DNA of 48,096 nt, from positions 1 to 48,096 of the forward strand of contig MFKK01000013.1 of the NCBI GenBank assembly GCA_001781035.1, given 5' to 3'. Below the pieces are notes generated by a model, which saw only the letters and a list, made by a program, of their open reading frames with translations, was not told the origin of the DNA and did no database searches. Each line of letters opens with the position of its first letter. The stretch's first letter is position 1. The stretch is from Candidatus Jorgensenbacteria bacterium RIFCSPLOWO2_01_FULL_45_25b. GTDB lineage: Bacteria; Patescibacteriota; Minisyncoccia; UBA6257; GWB1-50-10. The translations under genes were made by a program, and so were the position numbers. Below are positions 45,324 to 48,096 of this stretch, piece after piece.

Positions 45324-46577
45324 ATGTCTCTGACAAAAACTCAATTCATTATCATAACCGCAGTCGGTGTTCTCGCGATTATTTTCTTTCTTATCTTCAA
45401 AGGTTTCATTCCCGGCCGTCAAATAATCCAAAAAGAGAAGCCGTCGGACGAAGAACAACAAATACAATTTTGGGGAGTATTTGATTCCGAAAAAGATTAT
45501 GAAACGGCAATCCGCGCTTTTGAGGAATACTACAAAAACGTACGGATTGAATATCGTGAGTTTAACGACCAGGCCTCCTACAACTCAACTCTCTTAGACG
45601 CCCTGGCAAGCGGAACCGGCCCCGACATCTTCATGGTTCGGAGCGATGATGTCGCGAGGAATCAAAATAAAATTGCTCCCTTTCCCGACGCCTCCTTGGC
45701 GGGAGTTGTCCGAAGCGCCTTCCCCCGCACCGTGGAAAGAGATTTTACAAGAGGCGGACAGGTATATGCCCTGTCTCTAAGCATTGATACGCTCGCTCTC
45801 ATATATAATCGGGCGCTTTTGAATCAGGCGGGCATTGTGTTTCCGCCAAAAACATGGGAGGAGCTGAAAAAAATAGCATCCTCTCTCACCCGATACAACA
45901 GCAAGGGAGAAATATCTCAAGCCGGAATTGCTCTGGGAGGCACCTCAAAAACGGTTTACGCGAATGGAGATATTGTAAGCACGCTCGCTCTTCAGGACGA
46001 AGTATCATCCGGCGGAGAACCGGAAACGGAAAAAGTGTTTGGAAGCAAGGGAGAGACAGCGATAAACACGTACAAGGAGTTCTCAAAGAATTGGAGCGAG
46101 GACATGCCCTACTCGCCGGACGCCTTTCGGGATGGGAGGGTGGCGATGATGCTTGGCTATGCTTCGGTTTTGAAAAACATGAAAGAAAAAAGCGTCTTTG
46201 TAGACCCGCAAATCGCCGCCATTCCTCAAATAGACGAAAAAAAAGCCGTTACGTATACAAAGTACTGGGGATATGCCGTTTCAAATCAAAGCGCGAAAAA
46301 AAATCTCGCGTGGGAATTTTTAACAAACCTTACGACAAACCAGTCTTTTTCGGAGAGTTATATGAAAGCTACCGGAAAACCGCCCGCCCTAAACTCGCTT
46401 ATTGAAGCTTACAAAAACGATGAAACCTTCGGAGTATTCGTAAAGCAGGCGCTTATCGCCTTCTCGCTTCCAAGCGGAAATGCCCTTCGTCTTGAGGAAA
46501 AAATAACGCAAAGCGTAGACGAGGCGATTTTAGGAAATATCTCTTCCAAGCAGGCGATTGAAGAGATACTAAGATAA
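45324..46577 (+). CDS. extracellular solute-binding protein (ABC transporter family 1-like)
   Basis: N-terminal TM; IQFWGVFDSEKDYETAIRAFEEYYKNVRIEYREF, SGTGPDIFMVRSDD, AWEFLTNLTT. Confidence 0.85.
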   Translation: MSLTKTQFIIITAVGVLAIIFFLIFKGFIPGRQIIQKEKPSDEEQQIQFWGVFDSEKDYETAIRAFEEYYKNVRIEYREFNDQASYNSTLLDALASGTGPDIFMVRSDDVARNQNKIAPFPDASLAGVVRSAFPRTVERDFTRGGQVYALSLSIDTLALIYNRALLNQAGIVFPPKTWEELKKIASSLTRYNSKGEISQAGIALGGTSKTVYANGDIVSTLALQDEVSSGGEPETEKVFGSKGETAINTYKEFSKNWSEDMPYSPDAFRDGRVAMMLGYASVLKNMKEKSVFVDPQIAAIPQIDEKKAVTYTKYWGYAVSNQSAKKNLAWEFLTNLTTNQSFSESYMKATGKPPALNSLIEAYKNDETFGVFVKQALIAFSLPSGNALRLEEKITQSVDEAILGNISSKQAIEEILR

Positions 46578-46653
46578 ATAAAAGTCATACGCAGGACGTC
46601 GTTCATCCTTAAGGATGTGCGACATCTTAAACATTAAAGTTGTTATTTCAAGC

Positions 46654-47025
46654 ATGAAACGCATAATTCTTATTTCTCTTCTTCTTCCCCTCCTCACTCA
46701 CGCGAAACTGAACATAGACGAAAACTTCACGAATATCTGGACAGGAACGGGGGACTGCAACCTCTCAACCTCCAAAGTGGGCTGTACGCTCACGGATGGA
46801 TACGTGGTTGGCGCGAACATTCTGAAATTTCTTTTTGCTCTCGCGATTCCGATTACGGTGGGAATGTTTGTCTGGGGAGGGATTCAGCTTATGACCTCGG
46901 GCGCCTCGGGTGGCGACACGAAGAAGGCGAAAGAAACCATGAAAAACGCTATAATAGGGCTTGTGATAGCGCTCGCGGCAGTCCTCATTGTTAATCTCGT
47001 CAAAAAAATATTAACCGGAAGCTAA
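46654..47025 (+). CDS. VirB2/TrbC-like pilin-type membrane protein (copy 1)
   Basis: signal peptide plus two TM; GMFVWGGIQLMTSGASGGDTKKAKETMKNAIIGLVIALAAVLIVNLV. Confidence 0.7.
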   Translation: MKRIILISLLLPLLTHAKLNIDENFTNIWTGTGDCNLSTSKVGCTLTDGYVVGANILKFLFALAIPITVGMFVWGGIQLMTSGASGGDTKKAKETMKNAIIGLVIALAAVLIVNLVKKILTGS

Positions 47026-47065
47026 ACAGGATGTCCGTCCTTCTCGTGGAGGCCGGACATTCCAA

Positions 47066-47464
47066 ATGTTGAGTATGTATAAAAAAATTCTGATGATAAT
47101 GTTCTTGGTGACGGTTATGATTTCAAAAACGGAATCAATTGCGCGATCGGAGGGCACAAATACAGGCGGACCGGAAACAAGAGTAGACACAAGAGTTCCG
47201 GGAGCCTCAATAGAACTCCCCGACCCTCTGGGAGGCGGTACAATCATAGACCTGCTCCGCAAGATAGTTGATTGGCTTCAAAAAATCGCAAACCCAATCG
47301 CGGCAATTATGATTATCTACGGCGCCTATCAGATTCTTTTCGCGGGAGGAGAGGCGGAAAAGGTAAAAACAGGAAGAAACACCATTATCTATGCCGCGGT
47401 CGGATATGGTATAATTCTAATCGGATGGGGGCTGACAAGCATCATCAGCGAATTCTTCGGTTAA
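47066..47464 (+). CDS. VirB2/TrbC-like membrane protein (copy 2)
   Basis: IIDLLRKIVDWLQKIANPIAAIMIIYGAYQILFAGGEAEKVKTGRNTIIYAAVGYGIILIGWGL. Confidence 0.7.
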   Translation: MLSMYKKILMIMFLVTVMISKTESIARSEGTNTGGPETRVDTRVPGASIELPDPLGGGTIIDLLRKIVDWLQKIANPIAAIMIIYGAYQILFAGGEAEKVKTGRNTIIYAAVGYGIILIGWGLTSIISEFFG

Positions 47465-47574
47465 ATTAAATTAGAGAAATAAAAGGATGTCCGTCAATTG
47501 TACGGCGGTACGGCGGAGGTTCGACCTCCTAGAGGAGGTCGAACCTCCCAAACATTGAGTTCGTTAAAAAAAAC

Positions 47575-47892
47575 ATGCAAAAAAAAATAAAAAACCTCTC
47601 CATTTTTACAACGGCGCTTCTCGCCTCCATATACAAAAAAGCAGACGCCGCGACAGACAGCCTGGCCGATATTATAGGAATTCTTCAGAACGTCGTGGAC
47701 TGGGCGCAGGTATTTTTTTATGTCATCGCGGTGCTCTATATCATTTTAGGAGCCTGGGACTATCTTAATTCCGGTGGAGACGAGGGAAAGGTAAAGGACG
47801 CGAAAAACAAACTCCTCTATTCTCTGGTGGCAATCGCGATAGCGGTCATAGCCGGAGGAGTTGTAAATATAGTGGTAACTTTTGTAAACTAA
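47575..47892 (+). CDS. VirB2/TrbC-like membrane protein (copy 3)
   Basis: IIGILQNVVDWAQVFFYVIAVLYIILGAWDYLNSGGDEGKVKDAKNKLLYSLVAIAIAVIAGGVVNIV. Confidence 0.7.
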   Translation: MQKKIKNLSIFTTALLASIYKKADAATDSLADIIGILQNVVDWAQVFFYVIAVLYIILGAWDYLNSGGDEGKVKDAKNKLLYSLVAIAIAVIAGGVVNIVVTFVN

Positions 47893-47897
47893 ATAGT

Positions 47898-48096
47898 ATG
47901 AAACAAGAAACATTACGAAAATTGAGGGCGGGCGCGGTCTGCCTCCTCGCCTCCTTCCCCGTAATAGGCTTCGCGGCAAGAACGCCAAAAGGACCAACCC
48001 CAAGTGAAGTGACCGATGCTCTTACTAATACAGGTATAAAAACCAGCGTAAACAGCATAGGTAGCGTACAGCAGGTTATCCAGGATATCATCGGCT
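47898..48096 (+). CDS. VirB2/TrbC-like protein, N-terminal part (copy 4, truncated by window end)
   Basis: MKQETLRKLRAGAVCLLASFPVIGFAARTPKGPTPSEVTDALTNTGIKTSVNSIGSVQQVIQDIIG; open to window end. Confidence 0.5.
   Translation, partial: MKQETLRKLRAGAVCLLASFPVIGFAARTPKGPTPSEVTDALTNTGIKTSVNSIGSVQQVIQDIIG

Overview
The window looks like a chromosomal segment of a Candidate Phyla Radiation (Patescibacteria/Parcubacteria-like) bacterium; this lineage call is inference from gene content and repeat style. Recognisable genes include ksgA, comM/yifB, dksA/traR-like, hsp20, murD, a K+-independent-type membrane pyrophosphatase, nusA, purB-like, yraN, a phosphohexomutase, ftsK, rodZ-like, recA, folD, glyA, ykuK-like, a YerC/TrpR-family regulator, ftsH, an S1-domain protein, gyrA, a solute-binding protein, TrbL/VirB6-like and VirB2/TrbC-like membrane proteins, an RHH/PIN toxin-antitoxin pair and three tRNAs. 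The best candidates for something new are: (1) two four-helix-bundle (23S-IVS/Avd-like) genes, each enclosed by inverted arrays of 6-8 nt 'words', with ORF-less relatives of the same word families at gene ends and in-frame inside ksgA, glyA and folD; (2) palindromic elements inserted in-frame in conserved genes, one in ksgA being 75 bp with a TTCAT duplication; (3) a MITE-like element with an 8-bp direct repeat and 12-bp terminal inverted repeats; (4) a GTACTAGTAC-centred operator set around a TrpR-family gene, including a perfect 40-bp palindrome followed by a tandem-Trp leader ORF (..KAWWRS..) and a terminator with a possible antiterminator; (5) a parS-like cluster (TGTTTCACGTGAAACA plus variants) at a strand-bias switch point near 20 kb. 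All calls were made by eye; no searches or folding were run.
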